DNA of 64,000 nt, taken from Neodiprion pinetum. Taxonomy: Eukaryota; Arthropoda; Insecta; Hymenoptera; Diprionidae. This document shows, one piece after another, positions 38,452-49,700 of the stretch; position 1 is the first letter of the stretch, and the number at the start of each line of letters is the position of its first letter. The translations under genes were made by a program, and so were the position numbers. The notes beneath the pieces were generated by a model, which worked only from the letters and a program-made list of their open reading frames with translations, did not search any database and was not told where the DNA came from. Where the stretch lies: NCBI RefSeq assembly GCF_021155775.2, contig NC_060235.2:33706607-33770606 (forward strand). Reading direction: 5' to 3'.

Positions 38452-38568
38452 AAAATGACACGTAAAAGAAAAAGTAACGACTGCTATTCAGATAGACATA
38501 AACGTCGACTCGTTGAACAACAAACTAAATTAAGTATTATTAGAATGAAGCACGTTAAGCACGTATAG
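38452..38568 (+). pseudogene. 5' fragment of a transposon gene, basic N-terminus, truncated by a foldback insertion
   Basis: After a good acceptor (TTTGATTTCAG, ending 38451), an ATG at 38455 opens a 37-residue frame. It begins MTRKRKSNDCYSDRHKRR, is rich in Lys and Arg, and continues LVEQQTKLS. The look is that of the N-terminus of a nuclear transposon protein; a named family cannot be given. The frame ends at a TAG (38566-38568) directly at the edge of the foldback element at 38569. The remainder of the gene is not recognisable on the other side (after 40619), so the copy looks dead. Confidence 0.4.
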
Positions 38569-39015
38569 TACGAAATGTAAAGTCGTGAACCAAACGCTTT
38601 TTTTAAAATATACATGAAAATAAGTATAGTTTTTTCTCGATTTAAACTTATTATTATAATATTATAATAATTAAATTATTTTTAAATCAATAATGCATAT
38701 GAAAATATAGGTTATAATAATTAAGCTGATACAGGGCAGTATTTTGCTATACACCATATTTACTAGTATAGTAGTAACTATACGTAGTAACATGTACTAC
38801 GTGTATTACGTAACATTTCTTCGTAAATATTGTGCAGAGCAAAAGACTGCCCTATATCAGCTTAATTATTATAGCCTATATTTTCATATGCATTATTGTT
38901 TCCAAAATAATATAAACATAATAATATAATAATAAGTTTATATTGAGAAAAAGACTATACTTACTTTCACGTATATTTCGAAAGAAGCCTTTGGTTCACG
39001 ACTTTACATTTCGTA
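38569..39015. mobile_element. 447-bp foldback (inverted-repeat) element
   Basis: The left arm 38569-38748 (from TACGAAATGTAAAGTCGTGA to GGGCAGTATTTTGCT) and the right arm 38838-39015 (AGCAAAAGACTGCCC to CTTTACATTTCGTA) are inverted copies with scattered changes, around an 89-bp loop with GTAGTAAC/GTTACGTAAC-like motifs. There is no coding capacity. It sits immediately after the truncated frame of the 6.1-kb element, so it is probably the insertion that broke that gene. The target duplication is not clear. Confidence 0.8.
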
Positions 39016-39032
39016 CTACGCACTAGTATAGT

Positions 39033-39040
39033 ATGTGTAG
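39033..39040 (+). repeat. Left target-site duplication ATGTGTAG of the hAT-type element
   Basis: Identical to 40395-40402 and directly abutting the TAGGG terminus. Confidence 0.9.
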
Positions 39041-40394
39041 TAGGGTGGGCCAAAAAAAATGAGTATTTTTTTTTTTACTTTATACTCTGAAAATCGGTTG
39101 CTAGATACCTCTAAAGAATTCTCACCAAATATGAGCTCTTAATTTTGATAACAAGGTCCTCCGCTTTACAATTTTGCATTTTTTCCTGAGTATTAGAAAC
39201 AAAAATTCATATCTCTTTGACAACTGTTCGTTAAAAAATATCTCCCCTCATATTCTTGTAGGAAATCGAACGCTCTACAAAAAAGGTCTCTTACAATTTT
39301 TTCGTAAACCTTACCGTTTAAAAGATATCAAAGCTTAAAGTTTGATTATTTTGAGAGAAATTTCTGTTTTGCTTATGAATTTTTTAACTCGCTTACAAAA
39401 AATTTTGATGAATTGCACAACTCATAGTTTTGTAGGAAATTAACTGCTCTACAAAAATGGTGTCTTATGATTTGTCGATTAAGTTAAGCGTTTAAAAGAT
39501 ATTCATCGTCAAACTTCGATGCATACTAATTTTAACAGTTTTTGATGAATAATTCGAAAAATTTCAATTTAATTTATAAGTTTCATGAAAATTTATTCCA
39601 ATGTGAGTTCCTAAGAAAAGAGAAATGTTTTAAACTATTTTTCTTTAATTTTTTTAGTTCTATATAATATATATTTTTTAATTTTCAATTTTTAATATAT
39701 ATTTTTATACTATTTTTCTTTTATTTTTTTAGTTCTATATAATATATGTAACTATATATATATTATAATATATAGAACTAAAAAAATAAAAGAAAAATAG
39801 TTTAAAACATTTCTCTTTTCTTAGGAACTCACATTGGAATAAATTTTCATGAAGCTTATAAATTAAATTGAAATTTTTCGAATTATTCATCAAAAACTGT
39901 TAAAATTAGTATGCATTGAAGTTTGACGATGAATATCTTTTAAACGCTTAACTTAATCGACAAATCATAAGACACCATTTTTGTAGAGCAGTTAATTTCC
40001 TACAAAACTATGAGTTGTGCAATTCATCAAAATTTTTTGTAAGCGAGTTAAAAAATTCATAAGCAAAACAGAAATTTCTCTCAAAATAATCAAACTTTAA
40101 GCTTTGATATCTTTTAAACGGTAAGGTTTACGAAAAAATTGTAAGAGACCTTTTTTGTAGAGCGTTCGATTTCCTACAAGAATATGAGGGGAGATATTTT
40201 TTAACGAGCAGTTGTCAAAGAGATATGAATTTTTGTTTCTAATACTCAGGAAAAAATGGAAAATTGCAAAGCGGAGGACCTTGTTATCAAAATTAAGAGC
40301 TCATATTTGGTGAGAATTCTTTAGAGGTATCTAGCAACCGATTTTCAGAGTATGAAGTAAAAAAAAAAATACTCATTTTTTTTGGCCCACCCTA
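39041..40394. mobile_element. 1354-bp palindromic non-autonomous hAT-type element
   Basis: It begins TAGGGTGGGCC and ends GGCCCACCCTA. The left arm (39041 to about 39747) and the right arm (about 39756-40394) are inverted copies with very few differences. The left arm carries an extra internal duplication of roughly 70 bp near its tip (about 39635-39730). Flanking 8-bp direct repeats ATGTGTAG lie at 39033-39040 and 40395-40402. The 8-bp length and the fit to the hAT target preference nTnnnnAn, plus TAGGG-type ends, place it with hAT elements. There is no coding frame. High arm identity suggests a recent insertion or gene conversion between arms. Confidence 0.9.
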
Positions 40395-40402
40395 ATGTGT
40401 AG
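40395..40402 (+). repeat. Right target-site duplication ATGTGTAG of the hAT-type element
   Basis: Identical to 39033-39040 and directly abutting the CCCTA terminus. Confidence 0.9.
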
Positions 40403-40660
40403 TAACATTTACTACGTGTGTTACGTAACATTTCTTTGTAAATATTGTGTAAAGCAAAAAACTGCCCTATATCAGCTTAATTATTGAAACCTATATTTTC
40501 ATATGCATTATTGTTCCCAAAATAATATAATTATAATAATATAACGATAAGTTTATATTGAGAAGAAGACTATACTTACTTTCATGTATATTTCAAAAGA
40601 AGCCTTCGATTCACGACTTAATATGGACATGAGTCTGTACGATTTTATAATGTATTTGAA

Positions 40661-40666
40661 AATAAA
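40661..40666 (+). terminator. Possible polyadenylation signal of the 6.1-kb element
   Basis: AATAAA in plus orientation, after the nested insertions and before the right subterminal repeats. This is where the 3' end of an element-encoded transcript would be expected. The hexamer is common in AT-rich DNA. Confidence 0.25.
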
Positions 40667-40740
40667 TAACTTTGTAAGATACCTATATAATTAATCATTT
40701 TACTCAGATTCAGGACTTTCTTTATTACCTGAAAGATTTT

Positions 40741-41200
40741 TGAAATGTATTGTGGAATATATCAGAAATATTTTCACTATATCTTTCGGAAATGTTTCAG
40801 CAATATATCAGTCACCATTTTCAGATATATCGCTGAAAAATTTCTGAAATATATCGCGGAAATATTTCTGACATATTACCGAAATGTTTCTGACATATTT
40901 TTGACATATGTCAGCTATAAAACGTTAGTTATATATGCGGACATGGACATATTTCTGAAATGTTGCAATGGAACATAACATGTTTCTGATAAGACATTTC
41001 TGAAACATTTCTGAAATATATCGCGGATATATTTCTGACATATTACCGTAATGTTCCTGACATATTTCTGACATATGTCAGCTATAAAACGTTAGTTATA
41101 TATGCGGACATGGACATATCTCTGACATATTTCTGAAATGTTGCAATGGAATATAACATGTTTCTGATAAGACATTTCTGAAACATTTCTGAAACATATT
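40741..41200 (+). repeat. Right subterminal repeats, 167-bp unit in two copies plus degenerate lead-in
   Basis: The block TATATCGCGG ... TGTCAGCTATAAAACGTTAG ... GCGGACATGGACATAT ... GTTTCTGATAAGAC occurs twice, offset by 167 bp (ATATCGCGGA at 40851 and at 41018). It consists mostly of ATTTCTGAAAT-like and TTTCTGACATAT motifs, mirroring the left array without being a simple inverted copy. A small insertion (CTCTGACATAT) distinguishes copy 2. Confidence 0.8.
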
Positions 41201-41212
41201 GTGCTGTGTGGG

Positions 41213-44200
41213 GAGACGATAAACCCCGAGGCCTGCGAGGTGCTTGCAGTGTTCTATACGTATTATACATACCTACGCTCATGTTTTCAACGATCGAATC
41301 CGAGGACGAGAAACATTCTAACGCCATGCTGTAGGTAACGTACCTTTGTACGTACGATACGTTGATCAATAATGTAAGAGAAGACGAGAAGTGAGACGAT
41401 AACGCGACTATTCCTCGGCCGTCGCTTAAATACAATCCTCCTTCGTCACGCTTTGCAAGCACCGACGTTCAACCTCGATTCTCCATCTTTTATGCCCACC
41501 TACACTCGGAGCCTTACGTCGAATTGATAAAGTCGAATGACTGTGAATCGTCGCGTCATCGGTAAATAGGTCGGGAAGATATTTCGTATCCCACGTATAA
41601 CACCTTGTTACATACATATGTCCCAATGAAACGTCGCGAATATATGGGTTTAAACCCGCGGGCGTTACGCTGTGACGACGAGAGCTAATTATTCGCCGTC
41701 GTTGAAATTTCCGTTGAAATAAAAGAATCCGTTGAATTGGGACAACGAATTGGACTGAAAATTGTACGAATTGGAACGTTTGTCGATGTTCCTGCTGATC
41801 GTAGGTTTATCTGCTATGCGAGTTATTGAAAGTATCGTAACGACACGTCGGGTGCCTACGTATCGCTTCGAGAATTTTAAGTTAGTTCTAAACTCGTTTC
41901 ACCCGTATTCTCCCCGAGATTCAGCCAACTTTCAAGTTGTATGCGTGATGGAAAAAAAAAAAATAAAAAAAAAAAAAAACTAAAATAATCATAAACAGCA
42001 AGGAAACGCGAAAGAAACTGAAACCTTTCCGTAGTTTTCGATCTACAGCTGTAGCAACGGCGTTGAATATTTTGACACTGCGAATGCAGTCGTTTACGTT
42101 GTCGGTCTTGTGTTCTTCGAGCATTATACGGGTATGTAAAGAAAGAGAAGAAATTTGAACGAAATTGGAGTTAAAATATCGAAAAGTTTTTCAACTCAAT
42201 ATCTTGTTTCGCTGAGTGCAAAGTCAGGCTGAAGTCTGCATGTCGTATACGTATAAGCAAATATATGCAGAGTTTTATGAAAAGGGAAAAATATCGTTGA
42301 ACACGGTCGATACCCAGGTTCTTTTGTACTTTTATCTCACTTCTTTCACTTACTGTATTTGATTTTATTTTATTTATTTATTTTGTGAAAAACTTTCGAG
42401 TGCCGTTACGGCAACTCACCTCCTCGAAATTTCCTTTCTTCTTCCTTTCTTTGTCGATGTAAAATCCCGCAAAAAAAAAAAAATTCGTTGAACCGCATCG
42501 TGCGTTTCGTGTTTGACTTCAAGTATTATCAGTTATTTGATTTATTTCTTTTTTTTTTTTTAATCTATTTATATACTTATTTTGATTCCTTACTTCAAGT
42601 TTAATTTATTTCTTCCTCTTCCTCGCTTTTTTGCAAAACAAAGGGGATTTCTCTGGTTTTAATTTTTTTTTTTTTAACTAATTACCTCATATCAAAGACC
42701 GTATTATTTTAAAACACGATCGCGGTGTGTATGATTATAATTCTGTTAACTGTCTAATTGACTACCGCGGTTTCGGTATACTGCATGAATTTGTTTTCCG
42801 AACTTCATCCCGGCTTTGCTTCCCTCCGGCCCGAGTTAATTAACCAATTTCGTCAACTTTCCAAGGGTCGAAACTTTCCTCACGTCCGGTGGTTTCTGTA
42901 CGAAATAAATGAAGGGGATGTACGTACGTATAAAATCCACGCGCCGCGACGACGCGTCCTGAGTACAAAATGCTTGATTTTCGTGTAAGTAATATTTCGA
43001 AGATGAATTACAATTTTTCCCTGAATTTCTTTCCGAAATTAATGATTTTACGATTTTTGATTCGCCCGTATGGATTTAAATTTGTTGAAAACGATCTGTC
43101 CGAAACTTTCGACGCTCGCTTGGTTATCTGCCCGCCCCTATTTTCCGTGTGATTATACCTATACAATCCTCCCCTTCCCGCACGTTTTCTCCATCTCTTT
43201 CTGCACGCGTTTCATTTCCAAAGCCGCATTTCTTTTTTGTACAGTATTTATATATTTATATTATATATCCATGCATCGTTCATGACGCCAATAATTGTGA
43301 ATTTTACATATGAAAACGCATTAATGATGGCGTGTAATCAGTATTTCTCGTCTTGCTTATCTCTCATGGAAACTCAATTGTATGGGTTAAAAGTGGAAAA
43401 TATCGTTATTTTCAAAACAGGATCGGCTGGAATTTGAATTTAAACGGATTATTATATACCAACCTAGTTACGACTTATCCGAAAGATTCGCAATCTATTC
43501 CCATGTATACATATGCATGTATATATAAATAATCTTCTCCCTGATTACGAGCTCGCCAAATTATTTCTCCAATTACCAGGCTAATCTAAATCTCCTCACC
43601 GCGCGGGGGGAATAAAGCTCTTCTATCCACCAGACTGTTCTCTTCATCCATCCCACGACGACGACGCTCCAACCTATTTCCTAGGGCTGCCGCGCTCGCC
43701 TTCCTCCCTTACCTTCCTAGGAGCTCCTGCATCCATCCACCGCTCTAATACACCTTATACCTGTGCTATCCAGCCGCCTTCTGCGTAGCTAGATGTAACA
43801 CCGCCTGGCCAACAACAGTCTGCAACCACTAATGAAACGTGTTTGCGGTCTCATCCAACCAAACCCCGCCTTTGCAGGGTGAAACCGGGTCAGCTTAAGT
43901 CAGGCCTTGACTCATACCCCCCGTAATAAATTCCTCCGGAAAACCTTCATGTATAACCGTATATCTCTCTCTCTCTCTCTCTCTGCCGGGTCATGCAGGT
44001 GCAGAAATTTATATCTGTCTAAATTTGATCTATTAATCGTGGGCGGGGATCTGGGTTACGTTATACGTAATAATATAAGGCCCCATCAAAAATCTCGATG
44101 AATCGTTCCGTAACAAGGCCGAATTGCTGCATTGAGGAGATGTACGAACGTATATGTACAAGCCACTGATACGTTACACGTGTCAATGCGACACGTACGT

Positions 44201-44687
44201 GAGCATCGGGTCGGTCGGTCGGTGGGCGGATAGACGGCTAATAAAATTTGTGTTTTGCAACAACCGGAATTCGATATCGTTGGATCGCGCTACGTACACA
44301 GCTTCGCCTACGCTGCTAAACTACTACAACTATTTTAATGGTACTATAAATTTTCTACCGGCACTGCGGTCTAAAGGTAAAGTTATGTAAGCGTAATGCT
44401 ATACGTATACTACACGTATACACGCTTATGTGTAACGTATTTCCATCTCGCCTAACAGACAGGTTCACTTGGCGTCGAGATACGTACAACCCGTCCATTC
44501 TACGTAATATGCACCTTCAGGTTTCGTCTTGAAGCAGGTTGCCCCGTTTGTCGGAGTGCACGTATCGAGTTGTAAATCAGACGGAATCTATTAGTTATAC
44601 GGCGCAATGGAAGATGGACGATATTTCTCGTACACGGAACGTGTTGCCGGCGATGGGGTGTGCTTCTTGATAATCGTTTGTGTTTCA
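41213..44687. other. Stretch without a recognisable gene
   Basis: The first 500 bases after the 6.1-kb element are of ordinary composition. 43540-43900 is a GC-rich, pyrimidine-rich block with no frame of interest. A-rich (41950-41980) and T-rich tracts occur. Confidence 0.55.
43964..43984 (+). repeat. (TC)n microsatellite
   Basis: About ten TC units. Confidence 0.9.
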
Positions 44688-45340
44688 TAGGGTGGCCGCA
44701 CATCTGGAAAATCTGGAAAACATGGAAATTTAGAAGGATTTTTAATTTGGTTGCGGAAATACCTGAAAATATCAGTTTTCTGACGTGGAAATAGTGTCTG
44801 AATTATTTCCGATTTTTAGCCGGATTGGAAAGAGTCCCAATATCAATTTGAAATTTAAAAAAAAGAACTTAATTTTTTAATAAAAAACAAGAAAACTGTT
44901 GGTTTATTTGTTTTATTTGGTCAGTGAAAAGGGAGAGAGACATAGAATGACAAAAAACGAAGTATTTTCAGCAGATAAACGTATTTGATGATGCTTTTAT
45001 CACATTCCAACGTTATACGGACTATATTTGTTTTACATCAAATGCTCTATGATACAAACGTTGTAACATATCATAAGTCATTAATGGGTGCGAAAATAGT
45101 TGTAACAAAAAAAAAAAATGCAGCGCGGTAGGTTCTAAAACACTTTTCGTTTGTCAAATCGTTTTCGGCACCCTTTCCAATCAAACTAAAAATCAGAAAT
45201 AATTCAAACTTTGTTTCTTCGTCATTATTCATCGACTCCAGGAGTGTCAAGTATGTGTCGGAAATTAACGACCAACCTAAATTAAACGTGTAGTCCGAGC
45301 CTAACTCTCGAAATTTCGGAGACAATAATTCATTTCGGAT
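44688..45340. mobile_element. Probable hAT-like remnant with TAGGGTGGCCGCA end
   Basis: Begins TAGGGTGGCCGCACATCTGG and continues with AATCTGGAAAACATGGAAAT, the GG-rich TGGAAA repeat style seen at the ends of several hAT repeats. No clear partner end or 8-bp duplication is visible. A minus-strand open frame (45071-45325, with LLESMNNDEETKFELFLIF) lies inside and might be a piece of an old transposon gene, but I do not recognise it. The right boundary is a guess. Confidence 0.4.
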
Positions 45341-45723
45341 CCTGGTGCTGAAAATAACGAACTAATGGTAAATATAGATAGAAAAAAAAATTCAATCATA
45401 TTATTCAAATTGACCTTTTAATTGTTAACCGATAAGAATGATATTTCTCCGCTATAAAGAAGTATAATTAAAAACAGCAAATTTCAAGCAGATAAAACAA
45501 GGAACTCTAATCTTAATAATGTTAATAATTCTTACAGCTTTTTCATTTCAACGCTTAAAGCAGATTGAGATACCGCTGAAGCGGTTTAAAGCGCGATGAA
45601 AGGTGGCTAATGCGCGACTACTTCTAAGGTGCAATCTAATCAGTGCGAGAATTAACTTGAAGCACATTTGGGGGGGGACTTGAACGTCTATAGCGAAGAC
45701 GGGTATATACTTGTATATATATC

Positions 45724-45728
<5 letters not shown>

Positions 45729-45771
<43 letters not shown>
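45729..45771 (+). repeat. Long (TA)n microsatellite
   Basis: About 21 TA units with short TA-rich flanks. Confidence 0.95.
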
Positions 45772-45774
<3 letters not shown>

Positions 45775-46269
45775 GTATATGCACAGATGTGGGTGAATGA
45801 AAGCTTCACCGCGAGGAAAATCTCGATAACTTAACCTTTCACTCAACGCGTATGCGCGAGCTCAAGAGGATCGTTGACGGAGAATTGTCCCTGATAATCA
45901 ACGAAAGGGTTCTTAAATATGTATATGTATAAAAATCGATAACCCGACACCGCTTCCAGTTCTTGAAACGTCTAAATTCACGACCGAATTGCCCCATTCC
46001 TCGGAGTTCTTCGCTCTTTTCCTTGTCTGCGGAATGATCAGGAAAGCAAAAAAATAAAAATAAGTTCTCCCAGCTCTGCTTCCGAATGCTTCATCGATTC
46101 TGTTCAATTTGCAAAAAATTTCGCGGCTGAATATTGGTTATGGGTATAACGTGGTTACTGATTGTGAGTATTCGTTTCTCGTCTTTCGAAGAATCGTCTG
46201 CACAGTCTTTCACCGCTGATAACTATATACTTGGTGTATTTCCTCTTCCGCGCAGCTCCTCGAAATATA

Positions 46270-46300
46270 GGTATATATATATATATATATATGTGTGTGT
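46270..46300 (+). repeat. (TA)n(TG)n microsatellite
   Basis: TA run passing into TGTGTGTG. Confidence 0.9.
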
Positions 46301-46550
46301 ACCTCGTTTGTACAAATCTCTCTTAGATTCTTTTTCCAACGATCTCTCTTCGTCTCTTCCTCTCTCCCTCTCTTTCTCTCTTTTTTCTCTCCAAAGCTCA
46401 AAGCGTTTCGTGTGTAAATATAGAATACTTTATTTTCAGTATCCCCCATACGCGCACACTGCACTGCGGGCAGGTTAAACCAGCAACCAGAATCGGAAAC
46501 TCGGACCCTGCCGTCTTACGCCACGTTGCCTACCACTCGGATTTTCTATG

Positions 46551-46790
46551 AGGTTGAAGCTAGCAACGTTAACGTAACGACGATTGGCTAGGAAAAATAA
46601 TTTTTTTCGCAACTCATGGATTTTCCGAAACCTCCGAAACCGATGACAAACCGCAATGAAGCGTAACGTGCTCGTTATACTTTGAAAAGCAAACTCGTTC
46701 CAAACCATTTTAAAATTCCAAAGTAATGACGGTTTTTTTTTTTTATCTAATGTTTTGCTACGCGTCAACGTTACAAAATTAACATCGTGA
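46551..46790. repeat. Dispersed inverted-repeat family, copy 2
   Basis: AGGTTGAAGCTAGCAACGTT AACG at the left and CGTCAACGTTACAAAATTAA C at the right are imperfect inverted copies. It is related over most of its length to 553-764. A polyT tract lies near the right end. Confidence 0.6.
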
Positions 46791-49700
46791 TTTTCTTACG
46801 TTAACCAAACTCCGAGTATCGTTCAATATCCGAAAGACGCCAATTTATTATGTCATTTCCCATTACCTGAAATATGCCGAAACTTTTTAAGCGAACCGAT
46901 AAAAAGAGGTTAAACTTTTCCATTGTATGTATATGTAATGACTTAAGACATATGAGTGTAAAAAAAAATATTACGTAAACATTGGTCCATTCGTATAAAC
47001 AGCGTTTCGCTTAAAATTATCCTGAAATTCTTTCATCTCTACATATACCTAATATACTACAATTCTTTACTGACTCGATGAGATGCTTCGCGCGTAAGTT
47101 CAACAGGATGAGCATGGTATTAACATAGTTTTGCGATAAATTTTCTAATTTTACACACCGCCGCCCACTCCTCCGGCATTCAACTTTCGCTGTATACGCG
47201 ACGGCTCTTTCTGTAAACTCGCGTTTTCACAGGCAAATTATATTCCGTTCGTTTGCCGCAGCACTCCTCCAGGCGATACGTGTAACGCCTCGACGTGATC
47301 AATTTTTTTAGTAAAAATCTTCAAGTACCTGTAATTATTTTGTAAACTTGATTTTTGATGGGAAAAACTTTCACGCAAATCCCGAGGAAATATCAAATTC
47401 AGCTCTTATTATTATACACGTACGTAACTGCGGGAACGTGCTTTCGTATGTTTCTTTCCTCCTTTCGAATCAGAAAAATACCGTGTTTAGCCAACGTATT
47501 TTCACGTGTTAAGAAAAATATTACATTTGCCGCGAGACTGTTTGAAGTCTACTTTGCGGTGATGCACGCTTGACGTTCGTTTGCGACCGGTGTGTTTTGT
47601 CAGCTCGTTTTGTACACACGTGCAAACAAGTCTTCCTAATCAAAATATGAGCAGCAAACGGGATCCGCAAATTTTAGCTGCTGCACTTTTCACTCCTCGA
47701 TTATCAATCGTCGTACGATTTGCAATTATTTATCGCTATGCAAGCGGATGATTTTGCCTCGAGTAAAAGCTTTCGCGCAGGGCGGAGACAGCAAATTCGT
47801 TTCATTGTCAGCGCAATAATTCAACGAGCAACTCGAGCAGTCCTGAAATTCGTCTGATTAATTCTTCAGCGAGGGTTATTTGGTAAATAAACAACCGGGA
47901 GGAAGATGAGGAGGAGGCGCGAGTATAATTAATTGTAGAATCGCGTCCTCCGTATCGCACAGCTGTTCGCGTAAACGGAAATTCCTGCTTGTTTAATCCC
48001 CTCACGTTTTCCGTGTATTATTATATTGTATGTATGTGATAGTGGAAGGATAACCGTGAAGGAGGGAATATTATTCTAGTCTCTCGCTATTTCTGCAGAC
48101 ATATCCTGCCTGCGCTCTGCACACGGCTATAACGTGAACTCGAAGGGGTTGATTAAGTTCTCTGATCTTTGAACGAAGCCATTTGCCCAACCGACCGAGT
48201 GTATGGACCTCTGTGGAAACGAGTCGCCCACCCATCCACCTTCCTTCCTACCTACCTACCACCCACCACTCCAACCACTACAAAGATTAACGCCCGCGGA
48301 ATCAATTAGTCTGCCCAACAAACCGTCTAATTGGTCCATCTCACCTCACCGCGCTCTGATTCCGTTTTCCTAGTCTTGAACAACTTGCAGAGACGGAATT
48401 AAATAACCTCGCGAGATCCACCTTACCGGGCGACCGAAATCCTTAACCTCGGGATAAATTTTCATCCTCTTCTTTATTCTCTCGCGGCGAATGGAAAATT
48501 GTTATTTTTTACTTCGAGTTTCGATAGATTATAAACTTGATCGATAATATCCTTTAACACAGCAAATGGAATTATACGGATCAATGCATCAATATTTATC
48601 CATCGTCATTCTACCGTTTCTCACATTCTCAAATAGCTGATGAGATTTCTCTCACTCATTCTATCCTGAAGATATAAGAGAGAAATTTAACCATCGGAAA
48701 TTGGAAGTGGAAATTTAAGTTTTCCGTCAAGTTTTCGCGCTTGCGATCCGAACGAGTACAAAGGCAGATTTACTACCACAGATTCGTAGGTCGGATGAAA
48801 TTCTTACTTTTCCAACTTCTTACGTCGTCGCGACTACACCGTATAGGTATATGCATACACAGATCGTCCAACGAGTTTCAAAGAGAATTCTCTTTCTTCG
48901 CTCTTTGAAACGTTACGCCAACGTAATATTCGTTTAACGAACCTCTCTCGAGATTTATACACTTTTAATACACTCACGGTGGTCAAGTTTCCGCGGAAAA
49001 GAAACTCCGACGATATCCTTCGAATGATTTAATGCGTTTCTGCAACTTCGCGAATCTACCTATGTAAGTCAGACTTACATATGTAACCAACCGAAGTACA
49101 AACTGCGGGTTTAGCGATGGTCCACTCGTGCATTGAGGAATTAAACACGATTTTTTTTTATCTCGCTTGCACGCAGTCGAATATTGAATTTTGCGAAAAT
49201 ATAGCGACGCTGCATGCCTGTATAAGCATAGCGTACGTAGCAATTTTGCAGGCCGTTAAACGCAAGGGTATGATAAAAGAAATATCGCGAATGATGATGG
49301 ATTTTCGCGTCTCGTGCTTTATTTTGCACGTATAATGACTCGCGAAATTTCTTAGCATTGTATAATTCGATTCCCGGTAAATCCGATCCTCGTACCTACG
49401 GTTTTAATCGGAAGAAACGGCTCCGTGGGAACTTGGTTAAGAAAATCGATACACCCGCTTACGAAGGGCTAATCCGCAATTTCGTCGGTGCAATTAACGA
49501 GTTGAGTGTAACAAGGATAGCGCCACTCTACGCCACGCGAAACCTCCGGAAAAGTTCAAAAGGTCAAGACCGGAATTTCACGGTAGAGGTCTCTGCCGTG
49601 TTTTTAATGAAAAGGTTGCCGATACGTTCTCGCTACAACGACTGTTTACTTTGGACGGGTTTTTAAAAGACCCAAAAGCCATGGGTCGAGGATGCAAGTA

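Larger units (their letters stand above)
39016..40619 (+). repeat. Partial second copy of the foldback element, split by the hAT insertion
   Basis: Bases 39021-39040 joined to 40403-40619 resemble the loop and right arm of the 447-bp element (38759-39004). They share TTACGTAACATTTCTT, ACTGCCCTATATCAGCTTAA and ATATGCATTATTGTT, and stop at TTCACGACTT. The left arm is absent, so this is a partial tandem duplicate. Removing the hAT-type insert and one target copy restores a continuous sequence. Confidence 0.7.
35082..41212 (+). mobile_element. 6.1-kb TIR transposon with tandem subterminal arrays, interrupted by nested elements
   Basis: The ends are inverted: CCCACACGGCAC at 35082-35093 and GTGCTGTGTGGG at 41201-41212, followed on the inside by related runs of ATTTCAGAAAT-type motifs. 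The left subterminal part holds a 50-bp satellite-like array, the right part a 167-bp duplicated unit. Between them lie a CpG-rich possible first exon (to 36760), a small possible exon (38055-38113), a basic start of a frame (38455) and an AATAAA (40661). All lie on the plus strand, as expected for one gene in this orientation. About 2 kb of the interior (38569-40619) is later insertion. No clean target duplication is visible at the outer edges, so the exact limits may be off by a few bases. The superfamily is not assigned. Confidence 0.65.

Noticed and set aside
35082..41212. CRISPR-like reading of the 50-bp array
   Set aside because: Units are contiguous without unique spacers, and the setting is a eukaryotic transposon end.
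41082..41462. 126-residue minus-strand frame
   Set aside because: It spans the right terminal repeats of the 6.1-kb element and unrelated flanking DNA.
49358..49666. 102-residue frame
   Set aside because: No domain, no splice context and ordinary composition; expected by chance.
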